This document shows positions 30,822-44,406 of a stretch of DNA of 64,000 nucleotides, piece by piece. Positions within the stretch are counted from its first letter, which is position 1, and every line of letters begins with the position of its first letter. Under the pieces are notes generated by a model. That model was not told the origin of the DNA and made no database searches. It saw nothing but the letters and a program-made list of their open reading frames with translations. Position numbers and translations under genes: made by a program. This DNA comes from Corynascus novoguineensis (lineage: Eukaryota; Ascomycota; Sordariomycetes; Sordariales; Chaetomiaceae), in assembly GCA_033296725.1 (NCBI GenBank), contig MU857651.1:1156-65155 (forward strand), written 5' to 3'.

Positions 30822-33800
30822 GATGAAATCTTCTTCGTTGAAAGTGGGTGGTGTTGGCGAGGTACTTCCAGTTGTGATAAGCTCGAGCTCCTATGTAAGA
30901 GGATGGTGTTGGTTTGATGGTTGGGAAAGAGGATGTTTTCAGCGACTATGGGGGAAGTCTTTATATCTTTAAACACTTGACTTTCGTAACCTTAGCATTC
31001 CCCTATATGGCAGCTCTTGAAGTCTTTCTTTTCGATCCGTTGCACCCGGACGTAATTACTCCTTCATACATGCCGATCTTTCGTAAGGGTCGCACTACGA
31101 ATAGTACTGGAGCAGTGATCGACCCTTGTTTTGCTCTGCTTCACTGCCACTCCTTCCAGTAGGCCCGGCGCCAAGAGTTCAACCGGCCTCGTCCGAGGGA
31201 AGCTCTGAAGTTGCCCGTCTCTCCTTGCCCCGGGTCAGCACTGTAGCTATTTTTCTTTCCAGACGCAGATCATCTTGCTAAGCGTGGGGAATAAGAGGGA
31301 AGGAGCTGGAGCCCAAGCAGAGCCGATCGCTGCCCACACGTGCAATTGTGCAAGGGCCCAGCGAGGCTCAGCCCAATCACTGGCCCTCGGCCAACGCCGT
31401 TTGTTCCAGCAAATCCTAAAAATATCTTTCAGCTTGCCCTGTTCGGCACTCATGCCGTACCTGGTAGGTAGGGTAGTGGATGCCGTATCGCAGATGTGCA
31501 TCGAAATAGAAAACAAGCTTTTACCTACCTATTCTGGTGTTATTACTTGAACTCCAAAGAGACAACATTCGAAACCACGGTCCAGGGTTGTTGAAGCGCT
31601 CTTTTGGCGATGAGGATAACGTTAGCTCAAACTGCACATTAAACCCATTAGTCGGCAGCATTTTCGTGATAAACAAAATACGTTTGAGCGAAGTGTCCGA
31701 ACAGGTAATCTTTTTCTTTTTTGGTTCTTATTAAATTCTCTTCTCCAAGAGCTCGCGAAGCCGTTTAAGTGCCTCCAAACACCCCGTTTCCTTATTTCTG
31801 TCCGATATTGAATTGTTGACCTTGCTGAGCATATTGCTTCTCCACTGTGTCGATTGTAACGGTCTCAGGGAGTATATTGCAACTAGCTGATGACGACTCT
31901 ACGAGTATACCAAGCTTGGAGGAGGAAGAAGAAGAGGAGAGAAAATTCTGAAATCGCGAGCCCTAAAATGGAAAGGGCAAGTTGACCTGTTGGTCTATGC
32001 GCGATTGGGAATAGCTTCATCTTGTGGTTGGGTTCTCAGGGTTAGGGAAGGCCGAGGGTGGCCGAGGCCTGTCCCGGGCCCAGCCCGTTACATCGATTCC
32101 CGGAACTTGCTGAACCCATAGGTCTTTGAAGGAGATCGCCTAGCTCTCAGGCCTCTTTTCTTTCTCATTTTCCTAAACCTCTTCCTTCTAACACGCGATG
32201 CTCTGGTTTGGCTGTCCAATGGCCACTATGAAGCTTCGGTGACTATCAATCCGAACCCTTGGTGTCACGATGAGGAGATATCACACACCAAGAGAGGGCA
32301 CTGGGTCTCAGCCTATCAGCCGCGATTGGCTTCAGTAACTAAATGAAAACGCAAGCCAGCCTTGTCCCTATCGTCGACAGAGCTGCCAGAGCGTAGAGAG
32401 CCCCTTTCCTGGGTCTATCTCAGGTCGTCGGTCACAAAAGACCCGACACTCCTGCAACACCCTTCTACGTTCGACCCCGAGAACGTGGCCCTGGCCAACT
32501 TGTGGGCGCCTCTGTATTGCAAGGAACAGAAGCATGGAGGCGGCTTCGTCTTCGAGTGTGGAAGAACGCAAGGGTACCGACGACAACTACTGTCTCGTAT
32601 GCTATACGTGTTATCGGTAAGCAATGAGGATGAGCCCACGATCTCAAGGGCAGCCATCAAACGCAAGTCAAGAAAGACGTCAAATATACACACGCTGCCA
32701 CAATTATCCCAGACTTCAAGGCAAAAAACGCGCCACGACCCTCATATTCCTGTTGGTTCCTCGATAAGGGATGTAGCACGTGGCTATCCGATTGACCTGG
32801 GAGCTTGTCTCTTAGTTGTCAGTTGCCAGAAACGCTAGAAACAGGCAAGATGACGAGCATGCTTGTCTCGTTGGAGCCACTGATACTAACAACAAGAGGC
32901 GAATTCATCGCAGTTGCCAAACCCTTAACACGAAAACCCTCCAGTCCAGCCCCGCTTGAAGACAGCCACTGCCACTAGTTTTTTTCACGATGACAGCCCG
33001 ATTCTTTATACATGACATTACTCTCCTGAGCAGATTTTCCAAAGAAGTAACCTTATTAATCGGACGTGGGCGAACACGGCAACCCTGCCTCAATTGAGGC
33101 GCGCCCGACGCGATGCACACGGGCTGCTCACGACCTACAATTTGCCCTTTTTGAACTTCGCGAGCGCTGCAAATAAAGCAAGTGCAAGTTTTTTTATATG
33201 AGGCGTTCGAAACCTCCGCGCCTACCTTCCGAGCCATCGGCACCGTAGGATTGAAGTATGGGTCGAATAGAGAGCCGCTGCTCTGATACCTCCTTTTAGC
33301 GCCGTGGTGACACAACTTTCACTGTTCATCATCAGGGACCTCACGCTGCAGGAGTGCCAGTATTTATGTGGCTGGGGTTGTAGACTTGGTTGAGCGTCAT
33401 CAGCAGCCGACTGGATGACCGTGCAGGGTATCACGCTGTATGCGACTCTTGACGTTGTTGCCGGGCTGATCCGTTGCGAGGCTTAAGTCAACATTTAGCT
33501 TTGGAATAGCGCAAGGCTAGATGAAGAAATGAAGCGCCCAGAGCGTTGCAAGGAGACCTAAGGACAGGGTCGCAGTTGTCGGGGGGATGGGCTAGGGGGG
33601 GCGCGGGTCATGCTTCAAAGTTTTGTAAGGTGCTTATATATACGAGAGACCGAGATTTGGAAGTGGGTGAAGAGAGACCGTGAAAATAATCATGTCTCTC
33701 CCTTAAAGGGAATGAATAGGGCCCTGAATGCCTTTGCAATTAAACGGTCTGCCAAATCTTCAAGACTGGGTCGCAGTTTAAGCAAACAGGCAAGATTTCG

Positions 33801-34312
33801 ACAGTGTCTGACCTAGTTAGTCTAGAGGGGAGAAGGGGAGCCCAGTGAAATAACAGCCTAACACACGCGTGGCCTGTCGGGTACCGTTTCCGCGACTCAC
33901 TTCACCCGATGTCAGGCATCCAGCCCGATTTGTGACATTCAAGTTCTGATTCGAGCTTACCAGAAGGCGAAGACGCTCCAGAGACGCGGTCACGGGCAGG
34001 ACGACATTTCATCATGGCAGTTGACAGGTCCACACAGGTCACAAATCAGATCAGACTTTTAAGAAAGCACGACATGTTTCATTGAGGGCAGCGGCATGCC
34101 GCCGCCAATCGTTTTGTTATATTCCCAAGTATACCTGGGGCCCGTAGGCGGGAAATAAAATCAATCATCAATATCCAAGACCAGCCCGGCCAGAGCAAAC
34201 ACGGCTACCGGCAACTCAACAAGCACACATACCACGGGCCATCACCCTTCGAAATTACACCAGCACTGTCCAGAAAACCACCGAGATGAGCACAACCAAT
34301 GCACAGCCCTCT
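30822..34312. other. 3.5-kb gene-poor region
   Basis: No gene I can support. Short open frames (for example 32362-32838 on the plus strand) lack family signatures and overlap open frames on the other strand. One isolated GGTTAGGG at about 32040 is not a telomere array. No terminal repeats of a transposon were found by eye. Confidence 0.45.
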
Positions 34313-36533
34313 CTAGATAGCTGCATCGGACTTCTTCTTGTCCTCGACCACCGGGGTCTCAGGCGGAGGCTGCACCAACCCCTGCTGCTGCACCACCTCG
34401 CTGGCCTCCTCCTTCTTCTTCTGCTCAAACGTGTACAGAGGTCGGAGCTTGGCGTTACGCTGGAAGAAGACCCAGCGCTTGATAAACCACGGTAGGGCCT
34501 CAGTCACCTGGTACTTGGCAAACTTGCGTGTGGGCACGGCAAAGACGTAGTCGAGCTCCTCAAGTGTGCGCTGCTTGGTCTCGGGCACGACGAAAAAGAT
34601 CATGATGAGGGCTACCACATTGAAGCCGGCGTATACACCAAAGGCGCCGACGACGCCGGCTCTGTCGAGCAGGAAGGGGAACGTCATGCCCAGAACGGCA
34701 GCCCAGAACAGGCACGTGGCGACGGCGAAGCCCATGCCGATTTCTCTGTGTGACAGGGGAAACACCTCGGCGCTGTACGTGAAGGGCACAGGCCCCTCGC
34801 CGGGCGAGTAGAACATGGCGAAAAGGTAGACGAACAGGGCGACGGCTGCCGCGCGCTCTGTCGATTTCTCGGGCAGGAGCGTGAAGAGACCAGCGGCAAG
34901 CAGCGTCCAAGCCATGTTCGGGAAGGTGAAAAGTAGGAGGGACCTACGGCCGAAGGTGTCAATGGTCCAAAAGGCCGGGAAGGCAAACAGCCAGTTGATC
35001 AGGCCGAAGCCGAACGAGGCGAGGAGGGCCTGGAACTCGGTCGATCCGTTCTCCTTGAAGACTGTGGTGGAGTAGAAAGCGATGATGTTGATGCCGCACA
35101 TTTGCTGGGCAATCATGACGGTGAAAGCAGCCAGGGTGGCGCGACGCACGCGGGGGATGGTGAACAATTCGACGAAGCGCTGGGCGTAGCTGCTGCCCTT
35201 CATGATTTCGAACTCAATTTCGAGTTGGGAGTGGATGTAGAAGATATCGCGTGCGACCTGGAGTGGATGGTGACGGAGCTTTTCCATGGACTTCCAGGCA
35301 TCGGCATAGCGATTCTTCTTCATGTACCAACGAGGCGATTCAGGGCAAATGTAGATGAGGCAGAGGAGGGGAACGGCAGGGATAAACGGGGCACCTGAGC
35401 CAGACGGTATTATTAGCAAACCGCCAACAGTTGAGAGCATGGCACGTTGACAAATCATACCCAGCATTAGCCGCCAGTTGATACTACCTGTGTAGAACAC
35501 GGCGAGGTTAAAAGCAGTCCCGAGGAAAATACCGAAGGCCGTCCACATCTCTGTTGTGCCGTTATTGTTAGTGACGCAATCTTCAGTTCCAACAGCGACA
35601 GCCTACTCACGCCAAGACATGACAAGGGCACCACGAATAAGAGCTGGCGAATTCTCAGCCGCGTAGATGGGCACGGTGGACGCCTTGACACCCATTCCTA
35701 TGCCCATGAGAAGTCGGCAAGCCAGCTGCTCCGGCCAATTATGGCAGAAAGCAGAACCGATAACGGGCCAGATGCAGAAGTGAGCCGAGACGAAGATGAC
35801 ACCACGACGACCGAGCCAGTTGTTGATGGGATCAGACAACCAGCAACCGATAAGGGCGCTGCCAATATAAGGACCAGAGTTGATGAGACCGAGCAGGAGG
35901 GTGTCGCGGGTGCTGCTGCCGGCGATGCCGTAAACGGCGGGGAAGAAGATGGTTGCGCCGTTGGAGCCGGTTTGATCCCAGCCTTGAACTGCAGCACCGA
36001 TTGAGCAGGTAATGATGGTGAGGTAGAGTCTGGCCGGAAGGCGCCACTTGTGTTCAACCTCTTTGCGGAGGGCAGCCCTTTCTTCCGGCGTCAAGGTCTC
36101 GTCGCCATCGATGGCCTCGAAGTTCTCGGGGTCCTGCGCCACGAGGGCGCCCTTACGCAGCACGTCAATATGCTCCGTCAGGCCCTTCTCTTCAGCGAAT
36201 ATGTGGACCCGGCTCATGAGCTCATCGCGCGAGAGGCCTTCTAGGGGGTTCTTGATCCTGGATGCCGAGAGCGACGCGTAAGTGTTCTGCCCTCCTCGAC
36301 TTTCCACTCATCATAAAAACTCACTTAGCCTCGAGGTTCGCATTAAGGTCAACATGTTCCGTGTGCGAGACGCCCTTCTCAAGAGGAGGTCCGGCAACAC
36401 CCTTGTAGTCACCGCTGTTGGAGCGCGAAAGGCATTGTTAGCTTGAATCTCATCCCATATGCTTCAGAGCAGCGGTTTCGTACGGTTGGTTGTTGCCCGG
36501 CTGGATGCTGTCCGAGCTCCCGCTGTCGGCCAT
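34313..36533 (-). CDS. MFS sugar porter
   Basis: Five exons, complement(join(34313..35394, 35461..35550, 35611..36257, 36325..36414, 36484..36533)), encode 652 residues with matching phases. The short first exons give a soluble acidic N-terminus of about 125 residues (LSRDELMSRVHIFAEEKGLTEHI). Twelve membrane segments follow. Sugar-porter motifs are visible: WDQTGSNGATIFFP after TM1, NNWLGRRG between TM2 and TM3, PESPRWYMKK after TM6, TFGRRSLLL between TM8 and TM9, and VPETKQRTLEELDYVF after TM12. The intron at 35395-35460 could be read through in frame, but removing it restores WRLMLGAPFIPAVPLL, typical of the family. The protein imports a hexose, oligosaccharide or related polyol/acid across the plasma membrane; specificity cannot be told. 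The C-terminus is Lys/Glu/Pro-rich. Confidence 0.9.
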
Positions 36534-39500
36534 GGCTGCGGGAGAAGACGATTGCTCTTCTTTACTAGGTGACACGCAAAGCCCAGGCTGTATGGCTCCG
36601 TTCTGAACTCTGGAGTACGCTCACCAAGAGGACGCAGTAAGGGAAAGAAGAGAGGCAAGAATCAAAAGTCGGGCGGAATGCTGGGCCTTCGGTTCTAGTT
36701 ATTCCACAGCCAGCCCGCTGTCGGCGTGCATGGCGCGCCGGTGCAACCCATGCAAACATGTGTGTGGTGGCCAGTCCTGTCAACAGTTCCAACACGGCGA
36801 GCCGTCTCTGACATGAGGCTGCCCCACCCAAACTCCCCGCAAGAGGCAGGAGATGCACTGATCGGCAACTCGCCAAGATGGAGCAAATGTGGAAGAAGGT
36901 TTTCAGTTCGGGGTCCTGGGTTCTGGGTTGGAGGGGCGAATCAAGGTACGTCCGCAGCGCGTGCGCGCCATCCAGGGATCTGTGCCGCTTGCCGATGGTC
37001 CGGGCAGGCGAGTTCAGGGTATCTGAGGGTTTTCAGCCAGAAGTGGTTGGCCCCAACCGCCCCGCTTAGAACACACCAAAAGAGCGAAGATCCTACACCG
37101 TTACCCTGCTGGATGTTGCGCACGCGTCTGCGGGTCGGACTCGCCATTGCAAACGGCTGCTCAGTGGACCGTCCTTAATTCTTCGGTGCCCATATTAAAT
37201 CCGGGGGTGGTTCTTTGGTCTCCGCCGATCGGCCATGTTTCGCTTTGTCTGGACGAGTCCATCCGTCTTAAAGTTTTCAACCGTCGTTTTCCTCGTATCG
37301 GTCAGCCCGTTCGATCTTCATGTGTCTGTTTTTAAATTAGTTAAAGAGCACACTCGAGGGGTTCGCGCAAGACGTCCTATACGCTCGTTAGCGTCCTACA
37401 CCGGCACCGGCACCGCCGCCCGTTGCCGCGCGATACTTGGCGCTCGGTGCCGAACTCTTGGCCTTCACTTGGCTGACGTCCCCTCAGTGACCCTCTGCCC
37501 AAGGCTCTCGCGACCTCTGGGGTTTTGGGGTTTGGGTGGTGTGGGGTATCGGACCGACGAAACGAGGCTATTTCTTTGGATTGCCGGCAAGTGCCGCATC
37601 GCAAGGTCAGGGCACATTCAATCCCTAAACGTCGAACGATAATCGTAGAAATAGGGAAGCAGGGTAAAAAGGGTCGAGGAATGTCTATCTCGTGTAGGCA
37701 TGTGTCAGGTACGACGCACTTCCACCCAATGCCTTGGTTACGGTGGTGTCTCAAACGTAGAGGCAGCCAGTCCTGTCCCGGGCTGGCAGAAATGTTATAG
37801 TGCTTATACGGTGCTATGCTCGGAGCGTTACCTCGGACTCTGTACAGACGTACACTACACGAAACGTACCGGGCCTGCGGGCGTAAGCGTCCCAGTCACG
37901 TACTGTACATACATACACTAGAACTCTCGTACACCCCCGGACTTTCCCCAGCTGGATTCACACAGCAAGGGAAGTCGGCTTCCCCACATCAATGTTTTTT
38001 TTTCCCCACACCAATCGCTTCTGCTAACATCTAGAACTGAGGTGGATTCGGTATTCGGTGAAGAAAACGGGCATTGGCCGAGAAAACTCGTTGAGCGGAT
38101 AACTATGGGAATTTCTACTCCTTCTGGTCAGATGTCCGGCAGATTGTCGGATGCCCCAAAAATCCTCTTCCCCAGGCGTCTTTCCATTGGGCCTTCCCCT
38201 CTCAGCTCCGCACCAGTCGCTGCAAATGTTGGGGTTTAGTGGGCCAAACTTCGAAGGATCAACCCCGCAAACCTGAAGGATTCCGCTGCAACAGTACGAA
38301 GAACAAACATATCACGCTCCAATATTTTACCGCTGAATTTCGCTGCTTTGTACCTCAGGTAAGGTACCACTGCAAATAGTGACTTGGGAGTACTACACAC
38401 TCGAAGAACACCCCTTTTTATGATCCCTGCCAGGTGTGGCACCCCGCGGGCCTCGTGTGCTCGAGGCCGATTTCTTTACCTAACACATCACATACCTAGG
38501 GTGCGCTAGGTATTGTCCGTCACCAAGCGACCGACAGTCATTGAGCGCGAAACAGATCAAGAACATAACCCCTCGCACTCGAGAAGTTTACATTGAGCTG
38601 CTAGCGGCTAAGGCATCCGTACACTGCGGAACAAACTTGGCATCATCCATCCTCTGTACACTTTGCCGCGTAGGTATCCAGATGGTGCACACCAACGGAG
38701 GGGGATATTAGGAACGTCTTCCCGTATAGGGAATGCCGACAGCCTGTGTCGCCGCTTCACAGGTTCATTCAAAGTCTCCCCCTAAACACCCATTGAAGTT
38801 TGAATCGCATCAGCACCCTTGTCTGATTCCGTGACAGACTTCCATGGGTTCCCAAGCAATCAATGGATAATCTGTTAAGCAAGGAGACCAGGGGGGTATG
38901 CTCTGTAACTATTTTGACTATGGTTGTCACTTTCGAGTGAAGCTGACTGGCAAAATTCCAATTGCTCGTCAAGTTTTTATGCCGGCTACGTGCTCCGTAC
39001 CTTGTAGAGGAAACTCAACGGACGTCATGGTTGAGGCAGGCACCTATGAACCCGTCTTCAACATAGTGGTGACGTGAAATATCGCTCGTGTGGGACATAG
39101 ACCAGACACTAAACGACTGTGTCGGTGATGTTCAAGGCCAGGTTAGTGAACTCCAGGCAATGTGGATTGTTTCCGCATTTTCATCATGCAACAAGACTAG
39201 GCCAGTTCAATGTAGCTAGCTTACCATAAGAATCAGAGGTGCCCGTTATTCAAACCTCAAAGCTCTGCCTCTCTGACCTGGTGCAATTCTCGGTATGTAA
39301 CTACACGGTTTACGGGTAACGTTACTTTGAAGAGTGAAAGTGCGTCTCGCGAAATGACGAGAACGACCATCAAAGTCGAGGTTTTATCATTTGTGCTAAG
39401 TTGTGTTCTATAGTTAACGTTATACCTATTTATTATTGGCTTGGATAGTACGTACATAACCTGCCCTCGGCAGTCTTGTATTAGAGAGCGGAAGCTCCTT

Positions 39501-39868
39501 GGCTGAATCAAACGGGGCCATCTATTACTAAGCTAGCCAGGTGGCTCAGTGGCTATACGAAGGATGATCCAGATACCCAGAGGGCGAATTACTAATTAAA
39601 CTAGATTTGAAACATCACCAAAGTCGCCGAGCAGTCATGCTTGATAAGCTCGGTCTGATATGGAGGCCGACATGAACTAGTCTTGCAGAAAGTGGCCGGC
39701 TGTTAGGGACTGACATATATCATCAGTATAAAATTCCCTTGAGTTTTAGACGAATCCCAAAACGTACTCTGTCGCCATTGCCCTCGCTAATCAACAATTT
39801 CAGCTATAATCCAAGTCACACACGAGGCGAGACAATCATCCCCCGTCAAGACGGACCAACCACAAAAA
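36534..39868. other. 3.3-kb gene-poor region
   Basis: Lies between two diverging genes. Many short overlapping frames occur on both strands, none with a conserved motif or splice pattern. No RNA gene or repeat was recognised. It probably contains the promoter and leader of each flanking gene. Confidence 0.45.
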
Positions 39869-41057
39869 ATGTCACAACAAGCTTTGGTCTTAAGCGAGCT
39901 TGGCACGCCACTGATCCTTAGATCCCGTCCAATACCTAAGCCGAAGGAGAATCAGATACTACTCAAGATCATTGCAGTGGGACGTATGCTTCCCCGAATT
40001 CCTTTACCTTATTTCTCGTCTTCTCAAGCTGTCAGCAGCGAGCGACTGTCGCGACTAACCACTCTCACTTGCAGTAAATCCTCATGACCAGAAGATCCGG
40101 GACCACGGGCTCATCATTAAACCCGACTACCTGCCCTATATCACGGGCAACGACCTTGCTGGAGTAGTCGAGGATGTCGGGCCGGGGGTGACAGCCTTCA
40201 AGCCGGGTGACCGCGTATTTGCGCAGTCGCAGCAGTCCCACACGAACGAGCCCGACGAGGGCGGCCTCCAACAGTACGCCCTGGTACCCGCCGACCTGGC
40301 CGCCCCCGTGCCTCCGTCCTTGTCGCTCGACGATGCCGCCACGCTTCCAACCGCTGCCATGGCTGCCTTCGTCGCCCTCTTTGATCCTGAGGGCCTCGGC
40401 TTGCCTGCCCCCTACGACGATCTCGAGAAGAGAAAGTCCTTCAACTACGGGCAGCGCAGCCTACTAGTCATCGGCGGCGGATCCAACTGCGGCCGGCTGG
40501 CCATCCAGTTCGCGCGTCTGGCCGGATTTGGCACCATCGTGGCGCTCGCGGGCAAAGCGGCGCCCGAGAAAGAGGCCGAGCTGAAGGCCCTCGGAGCCAC
40601 CCACGTGGTGGACCGGAACGCCCCAGACGCGGCCGAGCAGTGCCGCGCCATCGCCGGCGGGGACGGCTTCCTCTACGCTCTTGACACGGTCAACTTCGGT
40701 CCGAGGGCGCACACCCTCAGCGTCTCGCTGCTATCGGGCCGCGAGAAGGGCACGCTGGCGACGCTTCTGCCCTCCAGTGGTGGTGTGGATGAGTCCGCGG
40801 TGCCAGAGGGCACCAAGGCAGTTGGCTACAACGTCCGGTTTTCGCGCGGGTCTGGATACCTCCATAGGGAGTTGGGGCAGCAATTCTGGAGGCACTTCCC
40901 GGCCTGGCTCGAGGCTGGCGAAGTCCGCCCCTTGCGCTACCGCGTCATCAGCGGCCTAGACGAGAAGGCCGTCAACGAGACGCTCGATGCCTACCGCAAC
41001 GGTGGTAGCATCACTAAGACCAATGTCCACCCCAACGAGTCGTCCGCTTCTTTTTGA
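39869..41057 (+). CDS. Medium-chain (MDR) zinc-independent enoyl reductase/quinone oxidoreductase
   Basis: Two exons, join(39869..39983, 40075..41057), encode 365 residues. The 91-bp intron interrupts VGLNPHDQKIRD, a hallmark of fungal MDR trans-enoyl reductases. A GroES-like N-terminal domain (ALVLSELGTPLILRSRPIPKPKENQ, ITGNDLAGVVEDVGPGVTAFKPGDRVFA) is followed by a Rossmann domain with LLVIGGGSNCGRLAIQFARLAGFG. The structural and catalytic zinc cysteines of alcohol dehydrogenases are missing. The protein therefore probably uses NADPH to reduce an activated double bond, as in stand-alone enoyl reductases partnering polyketide synthases. No synthase is nearby. Confidence 0.87.
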
Positions 41058-42695
41058 ACGTCCAAGGACGCGGCGATATATGGCAGCGCGTCGCGGTACC
41101 TGAATTCTAGGCACATATATGTACTTGTACAGATACTGTCTTGCCGGGGTATCTACAAAAAATTTTTTTAACGCCTCTGAATTCAAACATGCTATATGAG
41201 TGAGAAAGCAGGTCATCAACAATGGAGAAGGCCGAGTACTATTTGGTAATAAGGGGAGGGCTAGAATGTCCTGGAATTCGTGACTTTCTCCTCCTTTTCT
41301 CGAGTTCTCGACGCTAGCCCTTTAAACCACTTCGCACCTGAGAAGACATTGTCAACACATCGGCGAACCCTCCACCAATCCGTTGTAACTGACGGAAGTT
41401 TGAGACACCCAGAACCAGAAGCAATCAAGGGCCTACATCCTCTGTCAACGCTCCCATTGTGTTTTCAGTACTTGGAGTTCAAAGACAATTTGAGATCCGA
41501 GGACTTTTGTGGCACGCAGATACTCCGCCAGAGATGTTTTACACAGATTGGGATGATAAATACCATCCCAGACTGAACAAATCCTTATCAGAGAGTAAAC
41601 GGCAGGTATGTCCCTCGTAAATTTCGGGTCAGCTCGGATTTTTGCATCGAACCATCAAGGGAACAAGAGCAGCAGCGATAAGCACACCCAGCAATGAACA
41701 GGAAAGTCTAGGGCGCGGAGGGAGGGATTAAAGTCAAATTCCATTCAGATTGATTGATGACTAAGTAAACTAGTCTAATTTACCTGCCTTATATAAGTAG
41801 GTGATGTGCCCTCGAAAGCGGAATCTGGCCCAAGCTCGACGTCAACGCTCGAATATTTACGGGCGGCACCGTATCATAAGGTAATTGAACCTTCTCATGT
41901 TGGCTCAGACGGTGGTTTACGGGTGGAGTGAGCCACGAAAAAAAATCGGGATGCTGCAGGTCACCGTTTGATCAGGAGCTCTTGGGAAGCATATATCCTG
42001 TGGGAACCAAGAGAAGACTTTTCCCAGGAAGGAGCAACGAACTACACCTGCTTCAGCACTGAATTAATCGATCCCACTACTGAAAATCTTTATCTTGTGA
42101 AAAACCATGAAATCGTGGCTGCTGGTCTTCCAACACCTCAACACAACTGTCATTCAAGAAGGAAGACAAGGCATAATAAGCGCGTAAGTAAGGTATCCAT
42201 CCCATTTGTTGCTCGCTAACTAGCGCCCCCCCAAAATCATGACGTACCGAGGTCCCTACCAAGCTTAAGGTGGGGTTTGGCAGTAATGTAGAAAGGTTAG
42301 GTGGGTAGGTAGGTAGGTAGGTAGGTAGGTCCTAGTAGCAAATGCCAACCGGCAGCAAAAGCAGCCGATTGACCATACAGACGTAATACTGCCCTCGTCT
42401 CCTTGCTGTCTCTTGTCAAGCCCCCGTCCATCCCTCCAATTCGAGTTCATCGTCACCGCCCCGACGCCTGGCGCCCGCATGCTAGGGCAACTCAAGACCA
42501 TCGCTCTAGTAGGGTTCAGCGAAGAAATAAAAGAACGCCCCGCGTCTGTCTGTTCATATCATGCAACTCCTCGGGTCTCCGTTACCCCGGATCAGAAACA
42601 AAGATTAAGACCCCTCCGAGCCCAAGTCATCTCCCTCACCAACATACCCCCATCAGACATCTCATACGGTCAGAAACCAGGGCGACCCCACAAAA
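41058..42695. other. Intergenic between convergent genes with a microsatellite
   Basis: About 1.6 kb without a supported gene. Contains a (GGTA)n microsatellite at 42304-42330. Confidence 0.45.
42304..42330. repeat. (GGTA)n microsatellite
   Basis: Nearly seven perfect tandem copies of GGTA, flanked by TAGG/CCTAG. Likely length-variable between strains. Confidence 0.9.
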
Positions 42696-44406
42696 TCATT
42701 CACCGCCAGGGCGCGACCTCAGCGCAATGACCTCGCGCGCGTAAAATTCAACCAGCATAGTGGCATACGCCTCCAAATCCTCGACCGGCACGGCCAGGCG
42801 AAAATCGTTGAGGAGAAGGAACTGCAGCTCAAGGTGGTTCAGTTCGGGCAAGGGAAGACCGCCAACCTTGTTAAGGGCACATCAAACGCGTCAGCATTGT
42901 GCAAAATTTGAGACACTGGAAGGAATGTGGTGAGAGTAAATAACATACCTTGGCATATCGCGAGTTGGTATAAAACACGTCGGAAAAGAACTTGCTGGCG
43001 CATGTGACGCCAGCAATGATGAGACGATGGATGTTGAAACTGTCCACCACGAAATACGTCGCTTGCTGTGCTGCCGCTGTCGCCGCCGAAGCAGAGACAG
43101 CACTCGCAGAAGGGTCTGCGGCCGTCGACGTCCTTCCAGAACCCGCGCGGGGGCTGCTCTCGTCTCCGTCCGTCGAATCTGCCAACTCCGAGTCTGTCTC
43201 TGTCGCGTCGCTCGAATCGCTATCAACGTCGTCCGCGTCGCGCATGACAGTGTCATCCTTCTCGACGTCCGTGGGCACCAGTGGTGGTTGCGGCTGCGGT
43301 CGCGGCTGCTGCGTCTCAAGTGCCGCGCGTCGCGCCTCCTCGCTCTTCATGACCATATCGTTGACGCGCTCTGTCATACGATCAAAGTAGACGAGCAGGC
43401 TGAGAAAGACCTCGTACGTAGTCGGGCAGTACTTGTGGATGCGGCTGAGGTAGCTGAGGATGGTGATAGCGGGTACATTCTTGCCGTGGAAGGCCAGGAC
43501 ACTGCTGCTGAGCGGGCTCATGCTCCCGTCGCCGCTCCCCTCCTCGCCCCGCGCCTGCGCCTGCGCCTGCCGCAGGTGATGGGCATTGCGGTTGAGGGCG
43601 TCGTGTTGGAGGTCGTTGGTCGTGGTGATCTTTGTGAGCAGCGCAGCTACCATCTCGATAATGTCGCCGATGGGCATGCCACTGATCTCGTATTTCATCT
43701 GTTGGAGTGGAGGGTCGTTGACAACTCCCGGCCCCGTGCCGGTGAGCAGGTCGGCCTTTGCTAGACTCTGGATGTGCGCGAGGTCACGAACTCGGATCGT
43801 CGTCTGTGTCGGTATCGGGGATTCGGGTGGGTCGTCGAGGTGCGGAGGAATAGATGATGAGCCGGCGGCTTGGAGATGGGTCGAGTCCCACCGCGGACCG
43901 CCGTCGGAATCGGGGGAAGGGATAGATTTCGACGGCGGCGGTATCACCGCTGTGGCAGTACTCGTTGACGATGTGCTCGAGTTCGAGACGGAGTGGGAGA
44001 ATGCCGGGGCGGGTTCTTGGGCACTACCATCTTCGGGGATTTCATGTTGTGGTTGGGTGCCGCCAGATGACGGCTGTGAAGATGAGGACGAGGACGGTGG
44101 CGAGGGCAGTCGCGCCTTGTCGTTGGTAGCGGCGTGGCTAGGATTAAGTTGCTTTGCTACAGCCTTTTCGTGTGATTGTTCGTCCCGAAGTCGCCGGCTA
44201 GGTGTCTGGTTCTGCATGCCCGTCACTGATGTTGATGTTCGCCGAGGGCTCGCAGTTGGGCGCGGCGTGTGGTGGGACGAGGCATCCCGGTCGCGGGACC
44301 TGCTGGCGGACCGGCTCTGATAGTGAATGTCGTGTGAATGTCCTCCTATCATACCATGAAAGCGCGATGACGAATCAGCAAAGACATCGCCGATGATGGC
44401 AGCCAT
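42696..44406 (-). CDS. Pho80-like cyclin (PREG1-type Pho85-class cyclin)
   Basis: Two exons, complement(join(42696..42866, 42949..44406)), encode 542 residues. The intron (GTATGT..CTTAACAAG) falls inside the cyclin box between RYAK and VGGLPLPELNHLE. The first 210 residues are disordered and Ser/Pro/Thr-rich. The cyclin fold is split: IGDIIEMVAALLTKITTTND and FHGKNVPAITILSYLSRIHKYCPTTYEVFLSLLVYFDRM come first. An acidic insertion of about 100 residues follows. The fold resumes with FVVDSFNIHRLIIAGVTCASKFFSDVFYTNSRYAK and ELQFLLLNDFRLAV. Family members bind a Pho85-type CDK and control phosphate and glycogen responses. The long insertion inside the cyclin box is typical of filamentous fungal homologues. 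A leader upstream of ATG 44406 extends into the next intergenic region. Confidence 0.9.

Noticed and set aside
32030..32060. Telomere-like GGTTAGGG
   Set aside because: A single unit with no tandem array and no contig end.
32362..32838. 158-codon plus-strand open frame in the gene-poor region
   Set aside because: Overlaps open frames on the other strand and shows no recognisable domain.
30822..34312. Possible transposon in the gene-poor stretch
   Set aside because: No transposase or reverse-transcriptase motif, terminal repeat or target-site duplication found by eye.
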